This document shows, in pieces, positions 10,024-20,765 of a stretch of DNA of 64,000 nt. The first letter of the stretch is position 1. Every line of letters begins with the position of its first letter. The position numbers and the translations under genes were made by a program. Origin of the DNA: Buddleja alternifolia (Eukaryota > Streptophyta > Magnoliopsida > Lamiales > Scrophulariaceae); NCBI GenBank assembly GCA_019426215.1, contig CM033397.1, positions 27,902,480 through 27,966,479 of the forward strand. The letters are read 5' to 3'. The notes under the pieces are model-generated. The model was not told the DNA's origin and ran no database searches. It saw only the letters and a list, made by a program, of their open reading frames with translations.

Positions 10024-11465
10024 TATTAGGAATTTCATGTTAGATATTTTGATGATGACAATTAGGAGTTTATGTTAGACCCCAAAATATGTAAGTTTGA
10101 TTTTAATAGAAATCATGTATAGGCTTTGAAGCGTTAGATTTGTAATAGGCTTTATAAGCTTCGTTCTGTTTTATTCTAGATTGTTAGGTTAAGAAGTCTT
10201 AGACTAAGCGTCTGATGAATTCTGAGTGAGCTTGTCAGTAGTTAAGTTTGAAGACTCAAGCGCTTGAAGTCTGAATGAAGATGAAGTTTCCAAGCCTCTA
10301 AATATCCAGCTATATCAAGCGTTACCTATTAGGCAGAAGCAAATTCAGGAATGGATAAGCGTCTATCAATGATGGAGTTCACCTGAATTTATTTCCAAGT
10401 CCAAAAGGAGTTTAATACAAATATTTTCGGTACATTAAATGCCAACGGGAATTTAATTCAAATACATTAAATGCTGATAAGAGCATAAAATGTGATAAGC
10501 ACTTTCAGACGTACGGAGAAGCCACCCTATTGGACTGTCAACTTTTCATAGACTGCAGCACCAACTTTTGTGCGGCAGATTTTCAGGAAAAAGGATAAAA
10601 GTTGTTCACTCGCGGAAGTGAGAGACACGCGCCTGTGCATGTGTCAAACGGACACTTTTTCCAAGAATGTCTATAAACAGGACTTCAACAACAAGCTAAA
10701 AACATCGATCAATTCCAAGCCAAATTGCTGTTGCATTGAAGTCTCATTCATTAAACTCTCAGAAAAGCCAGAATATTCAAGCAAACATTCTCCTTGCTTT
10801 TCTTCAATTCCTGAGACAGTAAACCAATATCTCAAACATTCTTTTCGAAGAAACCACATTACTATTGAGATATTTCCAGTTGTTTGAACTTCATTAAAAT
10901 CAAACAAACCGTTTAGAAAACCCCATCCAAGCCTCGCGATCTGTGTGAAGTCGAAGTTGGATACTTGCATTATTTCTGGGTGAAAGAAGAAAGGGGATTG
11001 ATGTGATTTGGAGTAGAAATCTGTGTGATCAAGGAGCTCAAGTCATAGACATCTATCTCTCCCTAATTGTAGAAGTTTCTGCGTGATTCTTTGAGAACCA
11101 TCTTAGTGGATTGTCTCCAAGTGTTCGAGGAGAAGAAGGACATAGATGGGATTACACCACCCAATGAACCTTACAAATATTGTGTCATTTACTTTACAGT
11201 CAATTCTCTTATTTACCATATCATTGCATAAATTGATTAAGTAAAACACAATCAAACACTAAGCAACTAAGAAACAACTTGTGACGCTAAAGATTTCAAA
11301 AAGAGAAGACTCTAAAATTATTCCGCTGTGCTAACACTGATTAAAGAACTGAACGCTTAAACCTACTTGGTTAAAGTATTCAAATCTTAAAGTCTAAGTT
11401 AACTTTCTACAATAGTCTTCATTAGACGCTTAGCCTAAGCGTCTATATTTCAAGTAAAAGCTCAG
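10024..11465 (+). repeat. 5' LTR of copia C, left piece
   Basis: This piece aligns with 54729-56170 of the 3' LTR. The first dinucleotide is TA instead of TG, a likely G-to-A change. The TATA box at 10672-10679 reads TATAAACA, where the 3' LTR has TATAAATA (55377-55384), so promoter function may be weakened. Gypsy B interrupts it; the last five bases, ctcag, are the target site. Many AGCG/CGCT tetramers are present, as in the rest of this copia family. Confidence 0.92.
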
Positions 11466-12713
11466 TGATAAGTGTGTTATTCTCCTAGAAATCTCGTCTA
11501 ATTCCAATGTTCTTATGCAATATTCTTTTATAATTGCTCGTTTAAAGTCATGATTTTATCTTGTAGGATGGTTGGAGCTTTTGACGAGAAAAGATGTGGA
11601 ATTGGTCGAGATTGAGAGCCCCAATTGAAGTCGGGAGGTTGGAGAACGACCAAGATGAGCGAGAAGGCCTAAAAACGTACCCACAAGCTACCAAAGCTCG
11701 GGCTGGAGCAAGAAAAAGGCTTGCTCCAGCATGAGCTGTGCGAAACAACTTAGCTCGTGCTGGAGCAAGAAATTATGCTCGCTCCAGCGCGATTCTCTCG
11801 GATTTTGCCCGATTTGTAGAGCTATAAATAGAGTTTTGACCTATTTTGGATGGATCTTTGCCTCCCCCAAGTCTTGTTCTCTTTAGATTTTTGCATTTTT
11901 GGAATTCTCAAGCTTTGAAGATGACATTTAGAGGCTAAAAACCTCATCCGGGCAATTGTAATTCGAAATCATCATCTTGGTTTGTGAGATTATTGTTCTT
12001 AATATAATTTCTTTGTTGAGTAATTGATTTTCTTGTTTTCATGCCAAGTGTTTGATGAATTGCTTAGCTTAGATGTACACTTTGTTATTGTGTTTCATTG
12101 ATCCATTGCTAGTTAAGATTAAATTGCTATCAATTATGGTCTTGCTTAGTAGCAAATAGGGATTAATATTGATGAATGATTGATATTAGATTCTTAGGGG
12201 AAAATTAATGTCATTAGATTTAATTCATGCTAGGTGGATTGACTATTGATGTCAACTCTCTTTTTGTGATTAATGCTTCTCCGTAAATGAATCGAAGGCC
12301 TAGTCCCTAGATGTATTTTAGGAGTTAGAATTTATCGATTGGCTATCCGTTGATAAATTACGCTTAAGAAAAGAGCAAGATGTTCATATGCTATCATTGT
12401 TCCTCTTAGTTGGCTACTCAACTAGAATTAATCTTGCGTATCTATGATCGAATCGAGAAGATGATGGGTAATTACAATTGACCGGGCTTTACTTTATTGA
12501 TTCAATTATACCATTTAATTGCTTTCTTTATAATTTTTATTTGTTTAGATTCCGTACAATTGCAACCAACCCCCCTTTTTTACTTAAGTTTCATAAGTTA
12601 TTTAACAATTGTAATTGATCTACACTCTCTTGGGTTCGACCCTTGCTTACCGCTATTGCATTAGGTATCAAGGAAGTATAAATAATATTTTTGGTGTGCT
12701 ACGACACGCATCA
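11466..12713 (+). repeat. 5' LTR of gypsy B (1248 bp)
   Basis: The LTR starts TGATAAGTGTG and ends CGCATCA. A TATA box (TATAAATA) at 11823-11830 places U3 at about 360 bp. Upstream lies a shortened palindrome array (11702-11792). The long R/U5 region of nearly 900 bp has no ORF. It is 111 bp shorter than the 3' LTR because array units are missing. Confidence 0.95.
11702..11792 (+). repeat. Palindrome array in 5' LTR of gypsy B (short allele)
   Basis: GCTGGAGCAAG (11702) pairs with CTTGCTCCAGC (11720) as a perfect 11-bp inverted repeat. A second unit pairs GCTGGAGC with GCTCCAGC around an AT-rich loop. The array ends about 30 bp before the TATA box. The 3' LTR holds additional units here (22308-22508). 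Confidence 0.85.
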
Positions 12714-12718
12714 AATTT

Positions 12719-12736
12719 TGGCGCCGCTGCCGGGGA
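12719..12736 (+). promoter_or_regulatory. Primer binding site of gypsy B (tRNA-Asp)
   Basis: TGGCGCCGCTGCCGGGGA starts 5 bp after the 5' LTR. It matches the complement of the plant tRNA-Asp 3' end (ending GGCAACGGCGCCA) with one mismatch: C instead of T in the middle. D and E have the exact match. A variant tRNA-Asp or a mutation after insertion could explain this. Confidence 0.9.
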
Positions 12737-12808
12737 GTATTGATTAGTTTAATTGTTTTATAGCTTGTGTCTTTGTTTTATTTTTATTTTTGTTGGTATT
12801 TTCTGTTT

Positions 12809-15800
12809 ATGTCACGATTCTCTCACGATTTACCATTTGATCCAGAAATCGAGAGGACCTTTCATAGGCTAAGAAGGGAAGCACAACAAGCTAACACCGA
12901 AGAAGAAGAAATGGCAAACAATCGAAACAATCGCACACTTAAGGAGTTGGCGACACCGAATCTCAATTATCAACCTTTATGCATTGATTACCCCGCCCTT
13001 GATGTTGCTTTTGAATTAAAATCCGGTTTAATTCACCTCCTCCCCACTTTTCGTGGTTTTACAGGTGATGATCCTCACAAGCATCTCAAGGAATTTCACA
13101 TGGTATGCACTTCTATGAAGCCCGCCGGGATATCCGAGGAACAAATCAAGCTAAGGGCATTCCCCTTTTCTTTAGCGGACTCGGCAAAAGATTGGCTCTA
13201 CTACTTACCATCCGGATCAATCAACACATGGAATGAGATGAAACGGGTATTTTTAGAGAAGTACTTTCCGGCTTCCAAAGCCGCCAATATCCGGAAAGAG
13301 ATATGTGGCATCCGACAAATATCCGGGGAAACCCTCTATGAGTACTGGGAAAGATTTAAGAAGCTGTGTGCGAGTTGCCCTCATCATCAAATTAGTGAGC
13401 AACTCCTCATACAATACTTCTATGAAGGCCTGTTTCCCACCGAGAGGACTATGATAGATGCCGCTAGTGGAGGAGCCTTAGTTGATAAAACTCCCGAAGC
13501 CGCCCGGTTATTGATTGCAAACATGGCGGCAAATTCTCAACAATTTAGCTCCCGACATGAGCCTCCAACAAGTAAAGTCAACGAGGTTACATCTAGTTCA
13601 CTTGAGTTGAAAATTAATGAGTTGACTTCACTTGTTCGCCAATTAGCCGTTGAAAAGGTTCAACAAGTGAAGGCTTGTGGGATTTGTGCCAATGTGAATC
13701 ATCCCACGGACATGTGCCCTACACTACAAGAGGAGCCAACCGAGCAAGCAAATGCGATTGGAGGATTTCCCGGACAACCCCATCGAAAACATGACCCTTA
13801 CTCTAACTCTTACAATGCCGGATGGAGGGATCACCCGAACTTTAGCTATAGAAATTCAAATGGTCCCAACTATCACGGGAATAATCAAGGATACAATCAC
13901 GGATATAATCAAGGACCATCACCGCCTTTCCCACCTAAGCCACAAGTCCCTTCTCCTAGTTCAAGCTCCAATTCCAACTTGTCTTTAGAAGATATTGTAA
14001 AGGCTCTTGCTCAAGACCAAATTCAATTCAAGCAAGAAACAAAGGCAAGTTTAAAGCATTTAGAGACTCAAATGAGTCAATTGGCTACTTCGATGAGTCG
14101 AATTGAGGCCCAAGGTTCGGGAAAGTTACCTTCTCAAACAATCAATCCTAAAGAAAATGCAAGTGCAATCACATTGAGAAGTGGGAAGGAAATTGAAGTA
14201 CCACTCGAGACACCACCGGTGCTTGATTTTGAAGAGGAAGAAAAAGAAGCTACCAAGAGTCCTCCCACCTCCACCTCTCCTCAAAAGGTAACCTCTAACC
14301 CTCCTCCCATTTCAATTATCACTAAACCTCCTTTCCCAAGTAGGTTTAAACAATCGAAGAAAGAGGAGAAAGAGAAAGAAATCTTGGAAATTTTTCGAAA
14401 GGTGGAGGTGAATATACCTCTTATCGATGCAATTCGCCAAGTACCCCGCTATGCCAAATTCCTAAAAGAGCTTTGTACATCAAAACGCAAGTTGAACGGG
14501 GATGAAAGGATAAGTGTGGGGGAAAATGTCTCGGCGGTTCTTCAAAGGAAACTGCCTCAAAAATGCAAGGATCCGGGTACATTCACTATTCCATGCAAAA
14601 TAGGTAACACTCGTTTCAATAAGGCTATGCTTGATTTAGGTGCATCCATTAATGTCATGCCACATTCTATTTATGCATCTTTAAACCTAGGACCCTTAAA
14701 AGAAACCGGTGTGATAATTCAGTTAGCCGATAGATCTAATGTTTATCCGGAGGGTGTGGTTGAGGATGTTTTGGTTCAAGTGAATGAATTGGTGTTTCCT
14801 GCGGATTTTTATATTTTGAACATGGAAGATGAATCATCTCCCAATCCCACCCCTATTTTGCTAGGTAGACCTTTTCTAAAGACTTCTCGAGCAAAAATTG
14901 ATTGTTATGATGGTGCTTTGTCTTTAGAATTTGATGGTGAGATTGTTCGGTTCAATATTTATGAAGCTATGCGATATCCATCCGACATAAACTCTGTTTT
15001 TTCTATTGATGTGATTGATTCACTTGCGCAGAAAGTTTTTGAGCTTAACATTGATGATGAATTGATGGTAGCCTTGAGCAACCACTTAGATGGGAACTTT
15101 CATGATCAATTTGTGTTAAGTACTACCCTTGAGGAAACATTGATGATGCTTCAAGCTTTACCACCACTCTCTGGAAGGTATAATCTTGCATACATTGATT
15201 TACCAATTTCTAACGCAAAAGTATTACCCTCGGTGGTGCAGGCACCAGTTGTTGAGTTGAAGCAATTGCCGGCACATCTCAAGTACGTCTACTTGGGAGA
15301 TAATGAGACATTACCGGTAATCATAGCTAACAATTTGACAGCAGATCAAGAAGACAAGCTCATACGGGTGTTGAGAGATCACAAATTAGCAATTGGATGG
15401 ACTATAGCAGATATCAAGGGTATAAGCCCGACCATATGCATGCATCGCATACTATTGGAGGAAGGTGCCAAACCGACTAGGGAAGCACAACGCCGTCTCA
15501 ACCCTCCAATGATGGAAGTGGTAAAGAAGGAAATTGTGAAGCTTCTTGATGTTGGTATCATTTACCCGATTTCCGATAGTAAGTATGTAAGCCCTACTCA
15601 AGTTGTTCCTAAGAAAACGGGTATAACGGTTGTGAAAAATAAAGAAAATGAACTTGTGCCCACTAGAGTTCAAAATGGTTGGCGTGTTTGTATAGACTAT
15701 AGGAAGTTAAATGCTTCGACTCGGAAAGATCACTTTCCTCTTCCATTTATCGATCAAATGTTGGAGAGGTTAGCGGGTCGAGCACGATATTGTTTCCTTG

Positions 15801-18157
15801 ATGGTTACTCGGGATACAATCAAATCGTGATCGCCCCGGAAGATCAAGAGAAGACCACATTTACATGTCCTTTTGGTACTTTTGCCTATAGGCGCATGCC
15901 CTTTGGTCTATGCAACGCACCGGCTACTTTTCAAAGGTGTATGATGAGTATATTTTCCGATTATGTAGAGAAGATCATAGAAGTCTTCATGGACGATTTT
16001 TCCGTTTATGGAGACTCCTTTGATACATGTTTAGATAATCTTGCTCTCATTCTTAAGAAATGCAGTGAAACTAACCTAGTTTTAAATTGGGAAAAATGCC
16101 ATTTTATGGTAGATGAAGGTATAGTTTTAGGCCATGTGATATCTTCTAGGGGCATTGAGGTTGATAAAGCTAAGATTGATGTTATTTCCTCTTTACCTTA
16201 CCCCACCACGGTGCGGGAGATACGCTCTTTTCTTGGCCATGCAGGATTTTATAGGCGGTTTATCAAGGATTTTTCAAAAATCTCCATGCCGTTGTGTCGA
16301 CTCTTACAGCAAGATGTGGCGTTTGAATTTGGAGACATGTGCAAAGAGGCCTTCAACAAGCTCAAAGAACTCCTTACAGCCGCCCCGGTGATTAGACCTC
16401 CAGATTGGACATTACCGTTTGAGATCATGTGTGATGCGAGCAACTATGCCGTGGGCGCTGTTTTGGGTCAAAGGGTCGGGAGAGTGGCTCATGTGATTTA
16501 TTATGCCTCCCGAACTTTAAATGATGCTCAAGGGAATTATTCGACAACAGAAAAGGAGTTACTATCCATTGTCTTTGCACTTGAGAAATTTCGGTCTTAT
16601 TTGTTGGGCACTAAGGTTATCGTCTACTCCGATCATGCCGCCCTCCGACACTTGTTGATGAAAAAAGAGACAAAACCGAGGCTAATACGATGGATTCTCC
16701 TTTTACAAGAATTTGACTTGGAGATCAAGGATAAGAAAGGGGCCGAGAATTTAGTTGCCGACCATCTAAGCCGAGTAGTCAAGGAGAGTGATACGCTTCC
16801 ATTGCAAGATTTCTTCCCCGATGAGCAACTCTTTGGCATTTCTAGTGCTACTCCATGGTACGCCGATTTAGTCAACTACTTGGCCACCAAAACGCTACCA
16901 CCAGAGCTCTCCAAGGCCAAGAAGGACAAGATCAAGAGTGATGCTCGTTTCTACATCTGGGATGACCCTTATCTTTGGAAGCATTGCTCGGATCAAATCA
17001 TAAGACGATGCATCCCCGAAACCGAATGTGAGTCTATCCTAACTTTTTGTCACTCTTATGCATGTGGAGGCCATTTTGGTCCTAATAGAACCGCTCGAAA
17101 AATTCTTGAATGTGGATTTTTTTGGCCTTCCCTTTTTCGTGATGCATACATGTTTTGTAAAGTGTGTGCTCGTTGTCAATTTACCGGGAATGTTACCCGT
17201 AAGGATCAAATGCCACAAACGTCCATCTTTATTTGTGAAATTTTTGATGTGTGGGGCATTGACTTTATGGGCCCATTCCCGAGTTCTTTTGGTAACTTGT
17301 ATATTTTACTCGCCGTTGATTATGTGTCAAAATGGGTGGAAGCCAAAGCCACCCGGACTAATGATTCCAAAGTGGTTGCAGATTTTGTCAAATGTCACAT
17401 TTTTGCTAGGTTTGGCATACCCCGTGTTTTAATCAGTGACCGAGGCACTCACTTTTGTAATCGAACCATTGAAGCATTGCTTAAGAGATATGCCGTGAAA
17501 CACAAGATTTCCACCGCGTACCATCCTCAAACCAATGGTCAAGCCGAGGTCTCCAATCGGGAGATAAAGTCTATTCTTGAGAAAACGGTGAATCCGAATA
17601 GAAAGGATTGGAGTGCTAGGCTCGAGGATGCCTTATGGGCATATAGAACGGCTTATAAAACACCAATTGGAATGTCTCCATACCGACTTATTTTTGGCAA
17701 ATCCTGTCATCTTCCGGTAGAGTTAGAGCATAAAGCGTTTTGGGCTATCAAGCAATGTAATATGGAAATGGATAAGGCGGGGGAACATAGAAAGTTGCAA
17801 ATTCAAGAATTAGAGGAACTTCGGAATGATGCCTATGATAACTCCGCCATTTACAAGAAAAAAACGAAGGCGTTTCATGACAAGATGATTTTAAGGAAAC
17901 ACTTTGTAGTTGGACAAAAAGTGCTTCTTTATAATTCGAGGCTTCGTCTATTTCCGGGTAAGCTACATTCAAGATGGATTGGCCCATTTATTGTTCTACA
18001 AGTTTTTCCTCATGGCACGGTTGAAATTCAAAGTCTCGACACGACAAAGATCTTCAAGGTGAATGGTCACCGTTTGAAGCCTTACTATGAGGGATTTCAA
18101 GTTCACGATGCACCGAGGGAGACTACTACTTTGGAAAACCCTCCTTCGTCCATTTAA
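12809..18157 (+). CDS. gag-pol: Gag-pol polyprotein of gypsy B, intact (1782 codons)
   Basis: The open frame extends to a GTG at 12767, but the first ATG, at 12809 (MSRFSHDL), matches the start in gypsy D (MTRSSNKS). Domains: gag capsid (about residues 50-250); a CX2CX4HX4C zinc knuckle starting CGIC (about 289-302); aspartic protease with [10 protein letters not shown] (about 607), the DLGA form usual for Athila; RT with the catalytic FMDDF (about 1058); RNase H starting CDASN (about 1207) with TTEKELL and SDHAAL; an integrase HHCC zinc finger (about 1413-1455); and a DDE core with GIDFMGP, SDRGTHF and GQAEVSNRE (about 1483-1580). It ends without a chromodomain. No stop or frameshift is seen, and gag and pol are in one frame. 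The product would form virus-like particles, copy element RNA and integrate the DNA. Confidence 0.96.
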   Translation: MSRFSHDLPFDPEIERTFHRLRREAQQANTEEEEMANNRNNRTLKELATPNLNYQPLCIDYPALDVAFELKSGLIHLLPTFRGFTGDDPHKHLKEFHMVCTSMKPAGISEEQIKLRAFPFSLADSAKDWLYYLPSGSINTWNEMKRVFLEKYFPASKAANIRKEICGIRQISGETLYEYWERFKKLCASCPHHQISEQLLIQYFYEGLFPTERTMIDAASGGALVDKTPEAARLLIANMAANSQQFSSRHEPPTSKVNEVTSSSLELKINELTSLVRQLAVEKVQQVKACGICANVNHPTDMCPTLQEEPTEQANAIGGFPGQPHRKHDPYSNSYNAGWRDHPNFSYRNSNGPNYHGNNQGYNHGYNQGPSPPFPPKPQVPSPSSSSNSNLSLEDIVKALAQDQIQFKQETKASLKHLETQMSQLATSMSRIEAQGSGKLPSQTINPKENASAITLRSGKEIEVPLETPPVLDFEEEEKEATKSPPTSTSPQKVTSNPPPISIITKPPFPSRFKQSKKEEKEKEILEIFRKVEVNIPLIDAIRQVPRYAKFLKELCTSKRKLNGDERISVGENVSAVLQRKLPQKCKDPGTFTIPCKIGNTRFNKAMLDLGASINVMPHSIYASLNLGPLKETGVIIQLADRSNVYPEGVVEDVLVQVNELVFPADFYILNMEDESSPNPTPILLGRPFLKTSRAKIDCYDGALSLEFDGEIVRFNIYEAMRYPSDINSVFSIDVIDSLAQKVFELNIDDELMVALSNHLDGNFHDQFVLSTTLEETLMMLQALPPLSGRYNLAYIDLPISNAKVLPSVVQAPVVELKQLPAHLKYVYLGDNETLPVIIANNLTADQEDKLIRVLRDHKLAIGWTIADIKGISPTICMHRILLEEGAKPTREAQRRLNPPMMEVVKKEIVKLLDVGIIYPISDSKYVSPTQVVPKKTGITVVKNKENELVPTRVQNGWRVCIDYRKLNASTRKDHFPLPFIDQMLERLAGRARYCFLDGYSGYNQIVIAPEDQEKTTFTCPFGTFAYRRMPFGLCNAPATFQRCMMSIFSDYVEKIIEVFMDDFSVYGDSFDTCLDNLALILKKCSETNLVLNWEKCHFMVDEGIVLGHVISSRGIEVDKAKIDVISSLPYPTTVREIRSFLGHAGFYRRFIKDFSKISMPLCRLLQQDVAFEFGDMCKEAFNKLKELLTAAPVIRPPDWTLPFEIMCDASNYAVGAVLGQRVGRVAHVIYYASRTLNDAQGNYSTTEKELLSIVFALEKFRSYLLGTKVIVYSDHAALRHLLMKKETKPRLIRWILLLQEFDLEIKDKKGAENLVADHLSRVVKESDTLPLQDFFPDEQLFGISSATPWYADLVNYLATKTLPPELSKAKKDKIKSDARFYIWDDPYLWKHCSDQIIRRCIPETECESILTFCHSYACGGHFGPNRTARKILECGFFWPSLFRDAYMFCKVCARCQFTGNVTRKDQMPQTSIFICEIFDVWGIDFMGPFPSSFGNLYILLAVDYVSKWVEAKATRTNDSKVVADFVKCHIFARFGIPRVLISDRGTHFCNRTIEALLKRYAVKHKISTAYHPQTNGQAEVSNREIKSILEKTVNPNRKDWSARLEDALWAYRTAYKTPIGMSPYRLIFGKSCHLPVELEHKAFWAIKQCNMEMDKAGEHRKLQIQELEELRNDAYDNSAIYKKKTKAFHDKMILRKHFVVGQKVLLYNSRLRLFPGKLHSRWIGPFIVLQVFPHGTVEIQSLDTTKIFKVNGHRLKPYYEGFQVHDAPRETTTLENPPSSI

Positions 18158-18201
18158 GCCTTATGGTAATGTCGAGCCAACGACGTAAAACAAAGGCGTT
18201 C

Positions 18202-18219
18202 CTTGGGAGGCAACCCAAG
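18202..18219 (+). promoter_or_regulatory. Conserved post-pol hairpin of gypsy B
   Basis: CTTGGGAGGCAACCCAAG lies 44 bp after the pol stop and is identical to the copies in A' and E. It is preceded by a GTCGAGCCAACGACG-type block and followed by a T-rich run. Confidence 0.75.
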
Positions 18220-18400
18220 TTTTCTTAGTTTTCTTTTCGTCCTTTCATTTTGTGCATGTTTTATTTTGTTGTGCTTTGTTCTCGAGGTTTTGGGCTTGAC
18301 GTTTTAAGAGTTTGGATGAAACCGGGATCAAATTGGATAGCGTATACATGTTGGGGCCCATCGATACTAGGCGAGGCATGTGAAACCCGCATTACTCATG
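18220..18400 (+). other. Short spacer of gypsy B between post-pol hairpin and palindrome array
   Basis: T-rich at first, then mixed composition. No ORF or recognisable motif beyond an overlap with spurious small frames. Confidence 0.5.
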
Positions 18401-18745
18401 CCGGAGCGAGCATTACTGCTCGCCCCAGCGCGAGACAGTCTCGCGCTGGAGCGAGATAATTATCTCGCCCCAGCGCGGGAGTGCGAGTTACGCACTCTCG
18501 GAGCTGGGGCGAGACAAACGTCTCGCCCCAGCGCGGGTGTGACTCTCGCTGGAGCGAGACATTGTCTCGCCCCAGCGCGGGTAGTGCGTAACACACACTC
18601 CCGGCGCTGGGGCGAGACAAACGTCTCGCCCCAGCGCGGGCGTGCCTCTCGCTGGAGCGAGACATTGTCTCGCCCCAGCGCGGGGAGTGCGTAACACGCA
18701 CTCCCGGCGCTGGGGCGAGACAAATCGCTCGCCCCAGCGCGAGTT
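18401..18745 (+). repeat. Internal palindrome array of gypsy B
   Basis: About 345 bp is made almost wholly of GC-rich inverted repeats. The best unit pairs GCGCTGGGGCGAGAC (18604-18618) with GTCTCGCCCCAGCGC (18623-18637), a perfect 15-bp stem with a 4-nt loop. Similar stems recur every 50 bp or so. Between them lie smaller stems such as GGAGTGCG with CGCACTCC (about 18685-18705). The core CTGG(A/G)GCGAG resembles the LTR array core CTGGAGCAAG of the same element. Overlapping open frames on both strands here are by-products of the repeat. The array ends in a C-run just before a pyrimidine-rich leader, so it takes the same position relative to a start region that the LTR array takes to the LTR promoter. 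Confidence 0.85.
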
Positions 18746-19335
18746 TCCCCCCCCCCCCCATCCCCCAACTCTTTTAAAACCCCCCAACTCTTTTAAACTC
18801 CCCCTCATCTCCCTCACTCACCACACCTTATCCCAAACACCATTTCCCTCAACTCCTTGAATTCATTGCTTTCATCACATCTCACTCACATTTCTATCAT
18901 TTTCCACCTACATTCTATTACTCGCATACCATTTCACAAAACTTGGATGGAATTTTGTCACATTTCAAGATTTTTCATCTCACACACCACATGTTCGATA
19001 CATTGCCCCAATCAAGGTATGTGTTCTTTTTGCTTCTTTTTGTCAATTAGGTGGTCTTTTTCTTACTTTATTATATATCCTATAACTCTCTTATGACAAG
19101 AAAGTTGCATTTCACTCTAATCTTCCTTGACATTTTTTTTTTTGTAGGTTAGGTGATTTAGCTTGTTTGTAACAATTTAGTGTGAGCTTTGTGGTCTCAT
19201 TGGTGTTTGGGATACTATTTTTCGACGGTTGTGGGTGCCATTTGAGATATTGGGGCTCCCGTTTGGGCACAGTGTGGTTCATTTGGAGTGGTGCAACGTC
19301 TCTACGTACATTGGTTAGTGTCACTTGAGTGTGCA
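18746..19335 (+). promoter_or_regulatory. Putative promoter and leader of gypsy B ORF2, with candidate intron
   Basis: A C-run and CT-rich segment with TTTTAAA-like sequences (about 18770-18800) is followed by a pyrimidine-rich stretch that looks like a plant 5' untranslated leader. A candidate intron occupies 19017-19147 (131 bp). It starts CAAG|GTATGT and ends in a T-run and TTTGTAG, with a plausible branch point CTAAT around 19117. The ORF2 ATG lies 189 nt after the 3' splice site. This arrangement suggests that ORF2 has its own spliced mRNA, either from an internal promoter or by splicing from the LTR transcript. It is an inference without transcript data. Confidence 0.5.
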
Positions 19336-20463
19336 ATGGGTCGTAAGAAATCAAAAACTACCGGTGCATCCACATCTTCTCACCAGGACATCATACCTTC
19401 GACTATCACTCCTACCTTCATGACCGATGCGGCACAAAAGCGGTTTCACGAGTTCCTTTGCAACCGAGCTATCCTTCGTGAACGGAGTTTGACCGTAACT
19501 CTTGGTCGTACCCCTCACATCATTGCCTCTCGAAATTGGGAGGCCTTCGTTGAGCAATCTCAACCGGCAATTCTTCCACTTGTGCGCGAGTTCTATGCTA
19601 ACATTCCCGATCATTCCGGTTATAAAGTCAAGGTTCGCGGCATTGACGTTCCTTTTTCCGACACAATCATCGCCAAGCATTTGTCGGTGGAGTACCTTTC
19701 AGATGATGACTACCATAATTGGCAACCCCAAGGCGATGAATGGGACACTATTCGGACTACTTTGTGCACCCCCGAAACGCAATGGACCATCCGAAACAAC
19801 CGCTATCACTCTCTTCCCTACAACATGCTCAAGAGTGAACTTAAGCTTTGGTTTCATTTCATTGCTGCTCGTCTTATGCCTACCACCCACGTGAGTTCCG
19901 TCACGGTGGATCGTGCTTGCTTGTTATATGCCATATGGACGGACAAGTCCATCAATGTGGCTACAATTGTTGAAAAGAAAATCTTAGAATGTGGCCGAGC
20001 GCATACTACGGGGTTATTCTTCCCATCATTGATTACCAAGCTTTGTTTGGCCAAAAAGGTCCCGGTAGAAGACTTTGAAGAACGTAAAAAGCCCATGCTA
20101 CCACTCGATGATCAAAAGTATCTCACTTTTGCGGACCCGGATAACCCGCTCCCCATTGAACAGGCGAATGAACCGGCGAACGATGATATCCCATTGCCTC
20201 GTAATGCCTCCGTCCGGTCACGTATGCGCCATCTCGAGCATCGTATGGACCATTTAGTTCAACTCCAAACTCATCAAGTTGCCCAATTTGATCATCTATC
20301 CACATTTGTTTCATCAAGCTTTGAGGAGATTGGTCGGCGTTTATCATTCATTGCTAGTCACAGTGGTGCAAATCCCGACCCTTTCCCACCAATGCCGGCT
20401 TTTCACTCCGTTCCACCACCGACTGAGTCCCACGCCCCGGATGACGCGGATTTGAACGAGTAG
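19336..20463 (+). CDS. ORF2 of gypsy B: plant retrotransposon accessory protein, intact (375 codons)
   Basis: The frame is open from a GTG at 19288, but the first ATG (MGRKKSKTTG) is at 19336 and gives a basic, Ser/Thr-rich start. Residues about 30-230 form a conserved region with WEAFVEQSQPAI, VRGIDVPFSD and an aromatic/Leu-rich segment, LKLWFHFIAARLMP, followed by VDRACLLYAIW. The same pattern is in D ORF2 (50174-51480), and I think it is the domain called putative plant transposon protein. The C-terminal part has a heptad-like stretch (RMRHLEHRMDHLVQL) likely to form a coiled coil, then a Pro-rich acidic tail. No signal peptide or membrane segment is seen, so the protein does not look like an envelope protein although it sits where Athila elements carry env-like ORFs. 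The function is unknown. Confidence 0.8.
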   Translation: MGRKKSKTTGASTSSHQDIIPSTITPTFMTDAAQKRFHEFLCNRAILRERSLTVTLGRTPHIIASRNWEAFVEQSQPAILPLVREFYANIPDHSGYKVKVRGIDVPFSDTIIAKHLSVEYLSDDDYHNWQPQGDEWDTIRTTLCTPETQWTIRNNRYHSLPYNMLKSELKLWFHFIAARLMPTTHVSSVTVDRACLLYAIWTDKSINVATIVEKKILECGRAHTTGLFFPSLITKLCLAKKVPVEDFEERKKPMLPLDDQKYLTFADPDNPLPIEQANEPANDDIPLPRNASVRSRMRHLEHRMDHLVQLQTHQVAQFDHLSTFVSSSFEEIGRRLSFIASHSGANPDPFPPMPAFHSVPPPTESHAPDDADLNE

Positions 20464-20617
20464 ACAACCTACTTCTTAGGGGAGTTTGCTTGTTCCTTTT
20501 TCTTTTTCTTTTCATTTTTTTTAGCATGTTTCGTTTTGTTTTCGGTTGTGTGCGTGTTTGTGCTTGTTCTTGTTTGTGTTTGTATGCTTTTATTTCGATT
20601 TTGTGGGTTTATCTCTG
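20464..20617 (+). other. Region between ORF2 and stem-loop cluster of gypsy B
   Basis: T-rich, with alternating TG/TTTG runs. No ORF or motif was recognised. Confidence 0.5.
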
Positions 20618-20705
20618 AAAACCCTCACGAGACTTCACTCGTCCTTTAGGGGGAACCTAAAGGTTTAAAAGGCTTGTTGCATACGCTAAATGCAATCGTG
20701 GCTCC
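20618..20705 (+). promoter_or_regulatory. Three stem-loop cluster of gypsy B
   Basis: H1 pairs ACGAG (20627) with CTCGT (20638). H2 pairs CCTTTAGG (20643) with CCTAAAGG (20656), 8 bp. H3 pairs TTGCAT (20677) with ATGCAA (20690) around a loop ending CGCTAA. Compared with A', the H3 stem changes C to T on one side and G to A on the other, so pairing is kept. H2 is also rebuilt with other bases. Here the cluster precedes the internal polypurine motif, whereas in A' and D it precedes the terminal one. Confidence 0.7.
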
Positions 20706-20723
20706 TACGAAAATGGTGTTTTT

Positions 20724-20765
20724 CATTGAGGACAATGCTTTCTTTCAGTGTGGGGGGGGGGGGGG
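20724..20765 (+). promoter_or_regulatory. Internal polypurine motif of gypsy B with 14-base G run
   Basis: CATTGAGGACAATG is followed by a GTGT step and a run of 14 G (20752-20765). The matching motifs of A', E and D have 5-7 G. It resembles the terminal polypurine tract and may act as a second plus-strand primer. The long G run also has G-quadruplex potential between molecules. Confidence 0.6.

Noticed and set aside
18401..18745. CRISPR-like or gene-rich array: regular repeats with several overlapping ORFs on both strands
   Set aside because: The repeats are imperfect inverted repeats without unique spacers of constant length, in a plant retrotransposon. The open frames come from the GC-rich repeat lacking stops in several frames.
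19336..20463. ORF2 of gypsy B as an envelope gene
   Set aside because: No signal peptide, no membrane-spanning segment and no cleavage site. Position alone does not support an envelope role.
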